From contig JBKPDW010000561.1 in the NCBI GenBank assembly GCA_046728115.1, positions 1 to 52,010 of the forward strand: a DNA stretch of 52,010 nt. Reading direction: 5' to 3'. This stretch comes from CAVSWN01 sp046728115. GTDB lineage: Bacteria > Acidobacteriota > Vicinamibacteria > Vicinamibacterales > CAVVIG01. This document shows, piece after piece, positions 1 to 8,903 of this stretch. The notes beneath the pieces were generated by a model, which was not told the origin of the DNA, ran no database searches, and worked only from the letters and a program-made list of their open reading frames with translations. A program made the translations under genes and the position numbers. Within the stretch, counting starts at the first letter, position 1, and the number at the start of each line of letters is the position of its first letter.

Positions 1-4
1 CCTT

Positions 5-42
5 GAGGCCCTCGTCGTGAACGCGGCGAGAGCCTCTTTTTT
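5..42 (+). terminator. Rho-independent terminator of a gene left of the window
   Basis: A stem formed by 5-14 and 27-36 (nine pairs with one mismatch, 12-nt loop) is followed directly by six T residues at 37-42. No gene that it could terminate lies inside the window, so it should belong to a gene further left. Confidence 0.7.
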
Positions 43-126
43 CGGTACGAAAGTTGCTCGACACCGCTCAGGCAGAGCAGACTTTTTGGCTCCGTCGGAA
101 TATAGTACGATTCCGGATCCGGATAC

Positions 127-870
127 ATGGCGCGCTACTCCCCGCGATACACATCGTCATTCGCTTTCGGTCCGAACCGAATCTCAACAGCAGTCAAGGC
201 GCTCATCATCGCGAATGTGGTGGTGTTCGTTGCGCAGATCTTTTTTCCCGTGGTCACCGAGTACATGGGGCTGCGTCCTGTTTTCGTCGTGCACTCGCTG
301 GGGATCTGGCAGCCCGTCACCTACATGTTCCTCCACGGAGGGGTCTTCCACATCGTCTTCAACATGCTCGCATTGTGGATGTTTGGAACCGAGCTGGAAT
401 ATCGCTGGGGTACACGGTTCTTTCTGAAGTTTTACGCGGTCGCGGGAGTCGGCGCCGGAGTCCTCACGGTGTTGTTGTCCCTGCTGCCGTTTGCACCGAC
501 GCGACAGTTGTATTACGCGAATGTCATCGGGGCATCCGGCGCGATCTACGGTCTGCTCCTCGCGTACGCGCTCTATTTTCCGGATCGGCAGATCTACATG
601 TACTTCCTGTTCCCGATTCCGGTAAAAGTGTTCGTCGCGATCCTCGGCGCGATCGCGTTCCTGTCGTCGCTCGGCGATTCGGGAGGCGTCGCCAGCGCGA
701 CGCACTTGAGCGGTCTCGCGATCGCATACGTCTACCTCAAGAGCGGCCGGATCCATCCGCTGGCGGAAGTGAAGTACCGCTACCTGAAATGGAAGATCAA
801 TCGGGTGCGGAAGAAGTTCGATGTGTACTCGGGCGGCCGCGCGAACGATTACGACAGGCGCGTTCACTGA
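127..870 (+). CDS. Rhomboid family intramembrane serine protease
   Basis: A 247-residue polytopic membrane protein that should cleave transmembrane segments of substrate proteins in the inner membrane. The rhomboid signature is complete: the oxyanion-loop HxxxN motif (His75, Asn79), the nucleophile in GASG (Ser137) on one helix and the partner His193 on a late helix. The basic C-terminal tail (about residues 215-247) should be cytoplasmic. A -10-like TATAGT at 101-106 lies 20 nt upstream of the ATG, so this gene probably has a short leader. Substrates cannot be told from context. It converges on the DoxX gene across a 78-nt gap in which I see nothing notable. Confidence 0.93.
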   Translation: MARYSPRYTSSFAFGPNRISTAVKALIIANVVVFVAQIFFPVVTEYMGLRPVFVVHSLGIWQPVTYMFLHGGVFHIVFNMLALWMFGTELEYRWGTRFFLKFYAVAGVGAGVLTVLLSLLPFAPTRQLYYANVIGASGAIYGLLLAYALYFPDRQIYMYFLFPIPVKVFVAILGAIAFLSSLGDSGGVASATHLSGLAIAYVYLKSGRIHPLAEVKYRYLKWKINRVRKKFDVYSGGRANDYDRRVH

Positions 871-948
871 CAACACGTTGTGATCGCGCCGGCGACCCTT
901 CGAGAGCATCAGGGCCGGCGACACCGAGACTGACCGATGATGACGCGG

Positions 949-1386
949 TCAGCGGATGCTCCAGCGAAGCCTCACCCCACCAATCGCCAGCGCGAGCGTG
1001 CTGCCCAGCACCGGCAATCCGTAGCCGTTCGACAGGAAGCTGTACTTGAACAACGTGTTTCCGGCGATGTGAAAATTCAGCGCCATGAAGAAGAGGACGA
1101 ACGCGACGAGCGGCGTCCACAGGCCGACCACGAGCGCCAGACCGCAGCCCATCTCGCCCAGCGGTACGAGACGCGCAAAGATCCAGAGCCCCGGCGTTGC
1201 GATGCGGTGCAGGTACCAGGAACTGATCGAACCTCCCGGAGCGTGCGCCATCCACTCCGCGAAGCGGCCGGCGAGAATCGATGTGTCCGTGAACCAGCGA
1301 ATCTTGCCGAGACCCTCGAACACGAAGAACACGCCGACGAGGATTCTGAGAATTGCGAGACCGGTGCCTTGTCTGTCGAGCGCCAT
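949..1386 (-). CDS. DoxX family membrane protein
   Basis: A 145-residue protein with about four hydrophobic segments, matching the DoxX/DoxD-like family of small quinone-linked or redox-associated membrane proteins. The glycine-rich first segment (ILRILVGVFFVFEGLGKI) and the conserved LVPLGEMGCGLALVVGLWTP stretch are typical. I place the start at the ATG one base after the stop of the upstream peptidase gene. The open frame runs further upstream, but that part is arginine/serine-rich shadow of the peptidase 3' end. It is probably co-transcribed with and translationally coupled to the M28 peptidase. The substrate is unknown. Confidence 0.85.
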   Translation of the reverse strand: MALDRQGTGLAILRILVGVFFVFEGLGKIRWFTDTSILAGRFAEWMAHAPGGSISSWYLHRIATPGLWIFARLVPLGEMGCGLALVVGLWTPLVAFVLFFMALNFHIAGNTLFKYSFLSNGYGLPVLGSTLALAIGGVRLRWSIR

Positions 1387-1387
1387 A

Positions 1388-3535
1388 TCATCCCTTTCCG
1401 CCTTCGAGCGTTCGCCGGGCGCGCTGGAGGGCCCGGATGACGATCTGCGCCTGCTCCGCAGCGCGTGAGTAGTCTCCGGAGTCCACGGCTTCACGTACTC
1501 CTGGAATTGTCTTCACTCCATATCCGGTGTACAAGCCCGGAGCATAGATGACGTGCCGGTACCACGGCCGATCGGGCAGGCCGGCCGGCTCGATGAAGTC
1601 CCGCTCCACCGTCATCAGCCTTCGGTTGATGTCGGCCAGCACTTCCGTCGTTGTCGCGCCGTTGAGCAGCGTGTCGCAACGCGCGCGCATGCCGGCGCCC
1701 GCTTTTGAGAATGCCGTCGCCGCCGCTTTCATTCCGGCGAAGTCGATCCGCTTTGCGCCTTCCGCCGATGCTTTAATCGCCTGCTCTTCGATTTCCCGCA
1801 GGTACTCGAGAATCTGGCGGCCGTACGATTCGTAGTCGAACGGCAGGATCTCCGCATCGGTCAATCGCAGCAGCGCCACACCGGTCACCTGCGCCGCGAG
1901 CACGCTGTTCGTGAAGTGCGGATCGATGAACGTCTTGAACCACGACGGATTGTCGTACGTGGAGTGATACGTGCCGTCGCCGCCACGCCCATTCAGGCCC
2001 ATGTCGAGCGACGTAATGCCGACGTGATCCAGGAACGCCGTGTAATCCGATCCGGATCCGAGCGCGCCGACCGGCGGAGCTTTCAGCGGCAGGCTCTTGG
2101 GCTCCGCCTGCTCCCGAGCGTGTTCGAGCCAGCCGTCGTACAGCGTTTTGTCCGCGTCTGAAGGTCGAATGGACTGCGCAAGCTCGTAGACGAACGGCGT
2201 CAGCGAATGCACGGCGCTGGCGCTGAACGTCCGGCCCCCCGCTCCCGCATCGCGATTCACATAGACAGCCGTCCTGGCCCTGAGCTCGTTCGCGAGATCC
2301 TCCACCCACTCGGTGGACCCGAGCAAGCCCTGCTCCTCGCCGTCCCAACTGACGAAGACCACGGTCCGGCGCGGCCTCCAGCCTTGTTTCATCATGTCGC
2401 CCATCGCTCGGGCGACGCTCATCATCGAGACGTGCCCGCTCACCGAGTCGGATGCGCCGAACGTCCACGCATCGCGGTGCGATCCGACGATGATCCATTC
2501 ATCCGGCGCGATCGATCCGGTGATGCGCCCGACGACGTTGATCAGGCGCCGCGGGCCGTAGTCCATCCGCAGTGTCATGCGAACGCTGATCGGCCCCGGG
2601 CCGACGTGATACGTCAGCGGAAGCGAACCGCGCCAGCCCTCAGGTGCGACTGGACCACCGAGCCGCTTCAGCAGCTCCGTCGCGTCCCGGTACGACATCG
2701 GTTGAACCGGAATGGGCGAGAGCGTGCCGATGCGATCCATCGGCAGACGTTCGACGCCGTCTTTCGACGGGCGATCGGGCGTCGAGGGATCGCCGGGATA
2801 GCGTGGCATGTCCATCACGCTTCCGCGCTGGATCATGCCGTCGCCTCGGAACGGCCCGTTCGGGTACGTGTCGCCCTGGTAGTACCCGTCTTCGTGCGGA
2901 TCGGAATAGATGATGCAGCCGATGGCGCCGTGCTCGGCCGCGACTTTGGGCTTGATGCCACGCCAGCTTCCACCGTACCGCGCGAGGACAATCCGTCCTT
3001 TCACGTCGATGCCGAGCTTCTTCAACGTGTCATAGTCGGAGGGGATACCAAAATTCACGTAGACGATCTCGCCCGTGACGTCACCTGAGGGCGAGTACGC
3101 GTTGTAGGCGGGAAGAATGCCGGGCATTGCGGCCCACTTGTCGCCCGGCAGCGTTTCTTCATCGACCTGCAAGCGCACGGTGTCAGGCGCCACGATGTCG
3201 ATGCGTCGTTCGCCGGGCCATGGAATCAGAACGCTGTATTCGTACTTTGCCACGTCGAATCCAAAGCCCTTCAACTGATCGGCGACGTAATCCGCGAGCT
3301 TGATCTCGTAGGGAGAGCCCGTGTGGTGCGGTTCCGCCGTCATGACGTCGAAGTCGGCCTCGGCGAGTGTTGCGGAGGGCATGGCCTCGAAGGCACGCTC
3401 CCGCGCCACCTGCGCGATGCTTGCCGCCGGCGAGAACCCCCGAACACGTGCGGACGGCGGACTGCTCTGCGCGGTCAGCCACACGGCGCTCAGGACGCCG
3501 CCCGACAGTGTCAGCACCACCTTCAATTGACGCAT
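1388..3535 (-). CDS. Secreted M28 family metallopeptidase (glutamate carboxypeptidase II-like)
   Basis: A 715-residue exported zinc aminopeptidase or carboxypeptidase with the full architecture of the GCPII/transferrin-receptor group. It has a signal peptide (residues 1-22), a PA domain (about 150-320, with ARYGGSWRG and IIYSDP), the M28 di-zinc domain and a C-terminal helical TFR-dimer-like domain. Zinc ligands and the catalytic base are all present: His353, Asp363, Glu400/Glu401, Asp429 and His524 (YHSTYDN). The chosen ATG has a good GGAGG 8 nt upstream; the 40 residues before it in frame are low-complexity. It probably degrades peptides in the periplasm or outside the cell. It is coupled to the downstream doxX. 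Confidence 0.93.
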   Translation of the reverse strand: MRQLKVVLTLSGGVLSAVWLTAQSSPPSARVRGFSPAASIAQVARERAFEAMPSATLAEADFDVMTAEPHHTGSPYEIKLADYVADQLKGFGFDVAKYEYSVLIPWPGERRIDIVAPDTVRLQVDEETLPGDKWAAMPGILPAYNAYSPSGDVTGEIVYVNFGIPSDYDTLKKLGIDVKGRIVLARYGGSWRGIKPKVAAEHGAIGCIIYSDPHEDGYYQGDTYPNGPFRGDGMIQRGSVMDMPRYPGDPSTPDRPSKDGVERLPMDRIGTLSPIPVQPMSYRDATELLKRLGGPVAPEGWRGSLPLTYHVGPGPISVRMTLRMDYGPRRLINVVGRITGSIAPDEWIIVGSHRDAWTFGASDSVSGHVSMMSVARAMGDMMKQGWRPRRTVVFVSWDGEEQGLLGSTEWVEDLANELRARTAVYVNRDAGAGGRTFSASAVHSLTPFVYELAQSIRPSDADKTLYDGWLEHAREQAEPKSLPLKAPPVGALGSGSDYTAFLDHVGITSLDMGLNGRGGDGTYHSTYDNPSWFKTFIDPHFTNSVLAAQVTGVALLRLTDAEILPFDYESYGRQILEYLREIEEQAIKASAEGAKRIDFAGMKAAATAFSKAGAGMRARCDTLLNGATTTEVLADINRRLMTVERDFIEPAGLPDRPWYRHVIYAPGLYTGYGVKTIPGVREAVDSGDYSRAAEQAQIVIRALQRARRTLEGGKG

Positions 3536-3544
3536 ACACCGAAC

Positions 3545-3580
3545 CTCCGTCCCCGCCGCGACCTCCGTCCCCGCGCCGGA
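3545..3580 (-). repeat. Tandem 18-bp duplication carrying the Shine-Dalgarno
   Basis: On the minus strand GGGGACGGAGGT occurs twice, 18 nt apart, between the htpX stop and the peptidase start. The copy nearer the gene is the working Shine-Dalgarno. The farther copy looks like a duplicated spare. Confidence 0.6.
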
Positions 3581-3593
3581 GACAGCAGTTGTA

Positions 3594-4565
3594 CTACTCG
3601 TACGCCATCTGTTTGAGCGCGGCAATCCGCGCGGCCATCGGCGGATGCGATGCAAACAGATCCGACCAGAAGCCCTCCTTCACGTTCACGGCGCGACCGA
3701 GCGGATCGGCGATGCACAGATGCGCCGACCCCTGATTAATGGTCCGCGTCGGCTCGGCTGCCGACTCGATCTTCTCGAGCGCCCTCGCCAGCCCGAGCGG
3801 ATTGCGCGTCAGCTCGGCGCCAGAGGCGTCGGCCAGGTACTCGCGCCGTCTCGAGACCATCATGGCCAGCGTCTGCGCGATGAGCGGCGCCAGGATGATG
3901 GCGAGGATCCAGATCGCGAAAAAGAGGATGCCGGCGATGCCGCCTCGATTGCGATCGTCATCCCGGCTCCGCCGGCCGCCGCCCCACATCATGCCGCGCC
4001 TCGCCCAATCGGCCATGAGCGCGATGGCGCCGACGAGCGCTGCGACAATCGTCATCACGCGAATGTCGTAGTTGCGCACGTGACTCAGTTCGTGCGCCAC
4101 GACACCCTGCAGCTCCTCGCGGTTCAGCGTGTCGAGCAAGCCACGCGTGACCGCAATCGACGCGTGGTCGGGACCACGGCCGGTCGCGAACGCATTGGGA
4201 TCGGCATCGGGCACCACGTACACGCGCGGCCTCGGCAGTCCGGCGGCGATCGTCATCTCGTCCACGATGTTTTCAAGTTGGCGCAGTTTGAGCCGGTCGG
4301 TCTCCGGCGCCGCCGACATCACATCGGCGATCGGCTGTGCGCCGGTGGCGAGCAGAACGGCGCGATCGCCGCCGAAGTAGCTGGCAATCGCCGAGATCGA
4401 ACCAGCGCCGAGCGCCAGGATCGAGCCGACGGGCACCGTGCCGCCCGCTCGACCGAGATAGAAGGAGTCGAACCCGAGACCGAGGACGAACAGAAACGCG
4501 ACGAACACGAACATGATCAGCCACGTCTTGCGTCGGTTCGCAGTCTGTTGCTCGTAGAGATTCAT
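3594..4565 (-). CDS. htpX: HtpX-like M48 family zinc metalloprotease
   Basis: A 323-residue membrane-bound protease of the HtpX type, which degrades misfolded membrane proteins. Two N-terminal transmembrane segments (about 13-33 and 46-65) precede the zinc site HELSH (158-162). A second hydrophobic pair (about 175-235) is followed by the third ligand region RRREYLADASGAEL. NAFATGRGPDHASIAVTRGL is the usual family signature before the active site. The start is the ATG opening the conserved membrane anchor; the upstream in-frame extension is shadow sequence. It lies downstream of lemA in the same direction, a pairing often seen in bacteria. Confidence 0.93.
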   Translation of the reverse strand: MNLYEQQTANRRKTWLIMFVFVAFLFVLGLGFDSFYLGRAGGTVPVGSILALGAGSISAIASYFGGDRAVLLATGAQPIADVMSAAPETDRLKLRQLENIVDEMTIAAGLPRPRVYVVPDADPNAFATGRGPDHASIAVTRGLLDTLNREELQGVVAHELSHVRNYDIRVMTIVAALVGAIALMADWARRGMMWGGGRRSRDDDRNRGGIAGILFFAIWILAIILAPLIAQTLAMMVSRRREYLADASGAELTRNPLGLARALEKIESAAEPTRTINQGSAHLCIADPLGRAVNVKEGFWSDLFASHPPMAARIAALKQMAYE

Positions 4566-4641
4566 GTAGCTTCCGCCGTCGGGTGCGTGATTCTCGTCGA
4601 GCTTTGCCGCGACGGCCCAGCGCTCGCGACAGGCGGCTGGG

Positions 4642-5205
4642 CTAGGTGCGGCGAGAGAGGTCGACCACCGGCACTTCGCGGTCCCCGGCATCAGTAATCT
4701 CGAAGAGCTCCGACGGCTTGAATCCGAGCATGCTCGCGAAGATGTTGGTCGGGAAGACTTGCTGTGATGTGTTGAACTTGGTCGCCATGTCGTTGTAGAA
4801 CTGCCGCGCGAACCCAACCTTGTTTTCGGTGGACGCCAACTCCTCCTGCAGCATCTTCACGTTGTCGTTCGATTTGAGCGTGGGATAGTTCTCGGCAACC
4901 GCGAGCAGACGTCCGAGCGCCTGCGACAACTGCCCCTCCTTTTGAGCGGCGTCGGCCGGTCCCGTTGCCGTCAGCGCCTTGGCGCGTGCCTCCATCACGG
5001 CCGTCAAGGTGTCGCGTTCGAACTCCATCGACCCGCGGACCGCGTTGACGAGATTGGGGATGAGATCGTGGCGGCGTTTCAGCTGAACGTCGATCTGACG
5101 CCATCCGTTCGCCACCTGGTTTCGCAGGCCAACCAGACGGTTGTAGCTCGCGATGGCCCAGATCACCACCAGAATGACGATGGCGAGGAGCATCAAACCG
5201 GCCAT
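4642..5205 (-). CDS. lemA: LemA family protein
   Basis: A 187-residue LemA-family protein: one N-terminal membrane anchor (residues 3-20) and a long helical domain. The hallmark stretches LRNQVANGWRQIDVQLKRRH, DLIPNLVNAV and LAVAENYPTLK are all present, and it ends in the usual hydrophobic F.SMLGFKPSELF region. The biochemical role of LemA is not settled. Its position upstream of htpX suggests a shared envelope-quality-control function. A weak AGG precedes the ATG. The gene's upstream border holds an inverted repeat. Confidence 0.92.
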   Translation of the reverse strand: MAGLMLLAIVILVVIWAIASYNRLVGLRNQVANGWRQIDVQLKRRHDLIPNLVNAVRGSMEFERDTLTAVMEARAKALTATGPADAAQKEGQLSQALGRLLAVAENYPTLKSNDNVKMLQEELASTENKVGFARQFYNDMATKFNTSQQVFPTNIFASMLGFKPSELFEITDAGDREVPVVDLSRRT

Positions 5206-5215
5206 GTGGCACCTG

Positions 5216-5300
5216 TAATTGCTGATTGCTGATTTGATTGCTACGTGTCACTTGCTGAAGGGTGACCGCCGATTTTTTGCGAAATCAGCAATCTGCAATA
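5216..5300. repeat. Inverted repeat built from ATTGCTG-type words
   Basis: The left arm 5216-5235 contains ATTGCTG twice in tandem. The right arm 5282-5300 is its near-perfect reverse complement (AAATCAGCAATC exact, then one mismatch and one gap), with a loop of 46 nt. It is AT-rich compared with its surroundings and fills the gap between the cupin and lemA. The same word family recurs at 31075-31137. Confidence 0.8.
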
Positions 5301-5305
5301 TTCGC

Positions 5306-5668
5306 CTACCTGTGAAAATAATCGTCGGTGTGATCGAGCCAGTCCTGCCGAATGGGGCTGAACACATCGAGCTCGAACGTGTCTTCGAGGGCCTCCGCCT
5401 GATGCTCCACCCACGAGGGAATGTGCAGCACTTCGCCCTCCCGCACCGTGATCTCTTCTCCGCCGATGAGAAACTTGAGCGCGCCCTGGAGAATGTACGT
5501 CATCTGCTCGCTTTCGTGTGAGTGCATCGGCACGAGGCAGCCCCGTTTCAAGTAAATCTGTGCAATCATCTCGCGCTCCCCCGTCACGAGCTTCCGGGAG
5601 AGCATTTCGGTCACTTTTTCGAGCGCGATTTCGTCCCATCGATGGAGGCGAACCGTCTGGGTGCTCAT
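5306..5668 (-). CDS. Single-domain cupin protein
   Basis: A 120-residue protein that is almost entirely one cupin barrel. The first motif carries metal-ligand candidates (PMHSHESEQMTYILQG) and the second gives GEVLHIPSWVEHQAEAL. The family includes metal-dependent dioxygenases, isomerases and small-molecule sensors, and the sequence does not decide between these. The C-terminal HRTDDYFHR-like tail is polar. It starts 8 nt after a TATGCT hexamer on the minus strand (5682-5677) with no Shine-Dalgarno, so it is probably leaderless. It is divergent from the E1 dehydrogenase. Confidence 0.85.
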   Translation of the reverse strand: MSTQTVRLHRWDEIALEKVTEMLSRKLVTGEREMIAQIYLKRGCLVPMHSHESEQMTYILQGALKFLIGGEEITVREGEVLHIPSWVEHQAEALEDTFELDVFSPIRQDWLDHTDDYFHR

Positions 5669-5676
5669 GGCATCGA

Positions 5677-5706
5677 AGCATATACCAAGTGTGCGGATGC
5701 TATAAT
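5677..5706. promoter_or_regulatory. Divergent promoter region, cupin / E1 dehydrogenase
   Basis: Plus strand: consensus TATAAT at 5701-5706, 9 nt before the ATG at 5716. Minus strand: TATGCT at 5682-5677, 8 nt before the ATG at 5668. I see no convincing -35 element for either. Both spacings would put the transcription start at or next to the start codon. Confidence 0.65.
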
Positions 5707-5715
5707 TCGCACCGG

Positions 5716-7836
5716 ATGAAGGCCGTCCTCAACGGACAGGAGGCGACGCTCTTCAACGGTCTGGATCGCGCCGCTCTTCTCGCCGTCCATCGGACGATGC
5801 TCCTGTCGCGCAGGCTGGACGACAAGGAGATTCAGCTCAAACGTCAGAGCCAGATCTTTTTTCAGATCAGCGGAGCCGGCCACGAAGCCGTGCTCGTAGC
5901 GGCCAGCTTCGTGCTCAAACCGGCGTACGACTGGTTCTTTCCGTACTATCGCGATCGCGCGCTGTGCCTGCGGCTCGGCCTCACGCCGCTCGACATGCTG
6001 CTCGCGGCCGTCGGATCGAAAGACGATCCAAGCTCCGCCGGTCGCCAGATGCCGTCGCATTGGGGCCACACCGCGCTGAACATCGTCTCTGGATCGAGCC
6101 CTACGGGTACGCAGGTGCTCCACGCGGTCGGCGCCGCGGAAGCCGGCGTCATCTACGACCGGGTGCCCGAGATTTCCGATCGCGCGTCGCGCTTCCACGC
6201 CGACGAGATCACCTATGTATCGCTCGGCGACGGGGCGACCAGCGAAGGCGAATTCTGGGAAGCGCTCAATGCGACTTGTCTCAAACGGCTGCCGGTGCTG
6301 TTCCTGGTGGAAGACAACGGCTACGCGATTTCGGTCCCGGTGGAAGTGCAGACGGCGGGCGGCGATATCTCGCGGCTCGTTCGATCGTTCCCCGGCCTCC
6401 AGGTCGATTCGATCGACGGCACCGATTTTTTCGCCAGCCTCGAGGCCATGCGCGCAGCCGCAGCATACGTGCGCGCTCGCAAGGGTCCGGCTTTGGTGCA
6501 CGCGCGCGTGATTCGGCCGTACTCGCACTCCCTGTCCGACGACGAGAAGCTGTACAAGTCGCCAACGGAGCGCGAGGCCGAGGCCAGACACGATCCGATC
6601 ACACGATTCGCCGAATTCCTCGAGCAGAACGGCCTCGCGACCGACGAGGATCTGGCTGCCATGGCCGCCGACGTGGATCGCGAGATCGACGAGGCGGCGA
6701 CGAAGGCACTGGCGGCGCCCAAGCCCGCGAAGAACACGGCCGAAAACTGGCTCTTCTCCCCCGATGTCGATCCCACCTCGTCGGCGTTCGACACGCCGGC
6801 CCATCCGGAAGGCAAGCCGGACACGATGGTGGCCGCGATCAATCGCACCTTGAAGGACGAAATGGCGCGCGAGCCACGGATCGTGGTCTTTGGCGAAGAC
6901 GTGGCGGACGCCAGCAAGCGCGACGCGCTCGCGGTCGTACCGGGCAAGGGCGGCGTCTTCAAGCTGACGCACGGGTTACAGCGGCTCTACGGCGACGAAC
7001 GCGTCTTTAATTCGCCCCTGGCCGAAGCCAGCATCGTGGGGCGTGCCGTCGGCATGGCCGTGCGCAAGCTCAAACCCGTCGTCGAGATCCAGTTTTTCGA
7101 TTACATCTGGCCGGCGATGATGCAGATTCGCGACGAGCTCACGATGATGCGATATCGATCCGGCAACAACTGGTCCTGTCCAGTTGTGATACGCGTTCCG
7201 ATCGGTGGGTACCTGCGGGGCGGCGGGCCGTACCACAGCCAGTCGGGCGAGAGCATCTTCGCACACTGCCCCGGGCTCCGCATCGCGTTTCCGTCGAATG
7301 CGGTCGACGCAGCGGGGCTGCTGCGCACGGCGATCAGGTGCGAAGACCCGGTGCTCTTCCTCGAGCACAAGCACCTCTATCGCCAGACGTACAACAAGGG
7401 CGAATATCCCGGCAAGGATTTCATGATCCCGTTCGGCCGCGCCAGTCTGCGACGCGAGGGCGATCACGTCGTGGTCATCACGTGGGGAGCGCTGGTGCAG
7501 CGATCGCTGCTGGCGGCGCATCAGGCGGAGAAGGACCACATCAGCGCGGCTGTCCTCGATCTGCGGACAATCGTCCCCTACGACTGGAACGCGATCGTGT
7601 CGCAGGTGACCCGTACGAACCGCGTGGTCGTCGCGCACGAGGATCAGGTGATGTGCGGGTTCGGCGCCGAGATCGGGGCGAGGATCGCCGGCGAGCTCTT
7701 CGAACATCTCGACGCGCCGGTGCGGCGGGTCGGCGCCCGAAATGTTCCGGTCGCTTACTGCCCCGACCTGGAGGAAGCCATCCTCCCGCAGGCCTCTGAC
7801 ATTCTGAAAGCCATCAAGGAAACCGCGCGGTATTAG
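5716..7836 (+). CDS. 2-oxoacid dehydrogenase E1, alpha and beta subunits fused
   Basis: A 706-residue thiamine-diphosphate enzyme that decarboxylates a 2-oxoacid and passes the acyl group to an E2 lipoyl domain. Branched-chain 2-oxoacids are the likeliest substrate class. Residues 1-365 are the alpha subunit with the ThDP motif beginning GDGATSEGEFWEALN (171-185) and closing at DNGYAIS (200-206). Residues about 380-706 are the beta subunit (VVFGEDVA, RVFNSPLAEASIVGRAVGMA, VPIGGYLRGGGPYHSQ). In many bacteria these are two genes. No E2 or E3 gene is nearby, so partners must be encoded elsewhere. The start is the ATG 9 nt after TATAAT; the frame is open further upstream but runs antisense through the cupin gene. 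Confidence 0.92.
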   Translation: MKAVLNGQEATLFNGLDRAALLAVHRTMLLSRRLDDKEIQLKRQSQIFFQISGAGHEAVLVAASFVLKPAYDWFFPYYRDRALCLRLGLTPLDMLLAAVGSKDDPSSAGRQMPSHWGHTALNIVSGSSPTGTQVLHAVGAAEAGVIYDRVPEISDRASRFHADEITYVSLGDGATSEGEFWEALNATCLKRLPVLFLVEDNGYAISVPVEVQTAGGDISRLVRSFPGLQVDSIDGTDFFASLEAMRAAAAYVRARKGPALVHARVIRPYSHSLSDDEKLYKSPTEREAEARHDPITRFAEFLEQNGLATDEDLAAMAADVDREIDEAATKALAAPKPAKNTAENWLFSPDVDPTSSAFDTPAHPEGKPDTMVAAINRTLKDEMAREPRIVVFGEDVADASKRDALAVVPGKGGVFKLTHGLQRLYGDERVFNSPLAEASIVGRAVGMAVRKLKPVVEIQFFDYIWPAMMQIRDELTMMRYRSGNNWSCPVVIRVPIGGYLRGGGPYHSQSGESIFAHCPGLRIAFPSNAVDAAGLLRTAIRCEDPVLFLEHKHLYRQTYNKGEYPGKDFMIPFGRASLRREGDHVVVITWGALVQRSLLAAHQAEKDHISAAVLDLRTIVPYDWNAIVSQVTRTNRVVVAHEDQVMCGFGAEIGARIAGELFEHLDAPVRRVGARNVPVAYCPDLEEAILPQASDILKAIKETARY

Positions 7837-7856
7837 CCTTCAGGCCGAGCGGGACG

Positions 7857-8903
7857 ATGATGGAATATTCCCGCTTGCGCGCTTCATGGATCGCAGCCAT
7901 CGCGGCGACCGTCGCGCTGCTCGAGGCACGCACACCCGAGATCCTGCAGTCCGTCGGCGCCGTACCAGCCCACGTAGCCGGTCGTTTTCGCGACGCGATC
8001 GGATTTCAGCAATCCGACTCCGGGCAGTACTTCGTCTTCGATCGCCGCGCCCACACCGTGTTCGGCCTCGACGCCGCGCAGAGCAGTGCCTGGGAAATCG
8101 TGCAGATCGGTGCTGAAACGGGACGCATCATCGATCCGACCGCGTTCGCGGTCGCCCCCAACGGCAGCTTCGTGGTGGCCGACGCACCGAACGGTCGCGA
8201 GCGCATTCAGATCTTTACGCCGGCCGGATTTCGCATCGGCGGCTTCCTCCTGCCGGGACGTCTCAAGATGCGCGTCGTGCTGGACCACATGGTGATGAAC
8301 GGCATCGGATCGCTGCAGTACTCCGGAACGTCGCTGCTCATGTCGCAGCCTGAAGCGGGCGCGCTGTTCGCTGAATTCGGTGTGGATGGCAGCATCCGTC
8401 AACTCATAGGCACGCTCAGACGCACGAACCACGAGGACGATCGCGAACTGCACCTCGCACTGAACAGCGGCGTCCCGCTCGTCGATCCGACCGGCGGGTT
8501 CTTTTTCGTCTTTCAGACTGGCGAACCCGCATTTCGCAAGTACGACCGTGGGGGCCAACTCGTGTTCGAGCGCCACATCGAGGGGCGTGAAATCGATTCC
8601 CTGGTCGCGAATCTGCCGACGACGTGGCAAAAGCGGCGCACCGAGGAGGGCGAATTGCCGCTCGTCACGCCAACGGTCCGTGCTGCCGCTGTCGATCGCG
8701 AGGGCAACCTGTGGATCTCGTTCGTCGTGCCCTACACCTACGTTTACGATCGCGACGGCGACAAGATCCGCACTCTCCAATTCCGCGCCGCCGGCCTCGT
8801 CTCGCCCAGGAGCCTCTTCTTCGGTCGCGACGACCGGTTGCTCGTCACACCGGGACTCTATGTCTTCGAATCAAGAACGGGACAGGCGGGAGGCGGCCGA
8901 TGA
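7857..8903 (+). CDS. Secreted beta-propeller-like protein, function unknown
   Basis: A 348-residue protein with an N-terminal signal-like segment (about residues 8-25). The rest is repeated four-strand units of the NHL or six-bladed propeller kind, seen as recurring phrases such as FAVAPNGSFVVADAPNGRERIQIF and AAVDREGNLWISFV. Such proteins usually bind ligands or scaffold partners; no catalytic motif is visible. It overlaps the ABC ATPase start by four bases (ATGA), so it is probably translated together with the exporter and may be its extracytoplasmic partner. That link is inference. Confidence 0.7.
   Translation: MMEYSRLRASWIAAIAATVALLEARTPEILQSVGAVPAHVAGRFRDAIGFQQSDSGQYFVFDRRAHTVFGLDAAQSSAWEIVQIGAETGRIIDPTAFAVAPNGSFVVADAPNGRERIQIFTPAGFRIGGFLLPGRLKMRVVLDHMVMNGIGSLQYSGTSLLMSQPEAGALFAEFGVDGSIRQLIGTLRRTNHEDDRELHLALNSGVPLVDPTGGFFFVFQTGEPAFRKYDRGGQLVFERHIEGREIDSLVANLPTTWQKRRTEEGELPLVTPTVRAAAVDREGNLWISFVVPYTYVYDRDGDKIRTLQFRAAGLVSPRSLFFGRDDRLLVTPGLYVFESRTGQAGGGR

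Noticed and set aside
3536..3655. Forty extra N-terminal residues for the M28 peptidase
   Set aside because: They would bury the signal peptide. A good Shine-Dalgarno supports the ATG at 3535.
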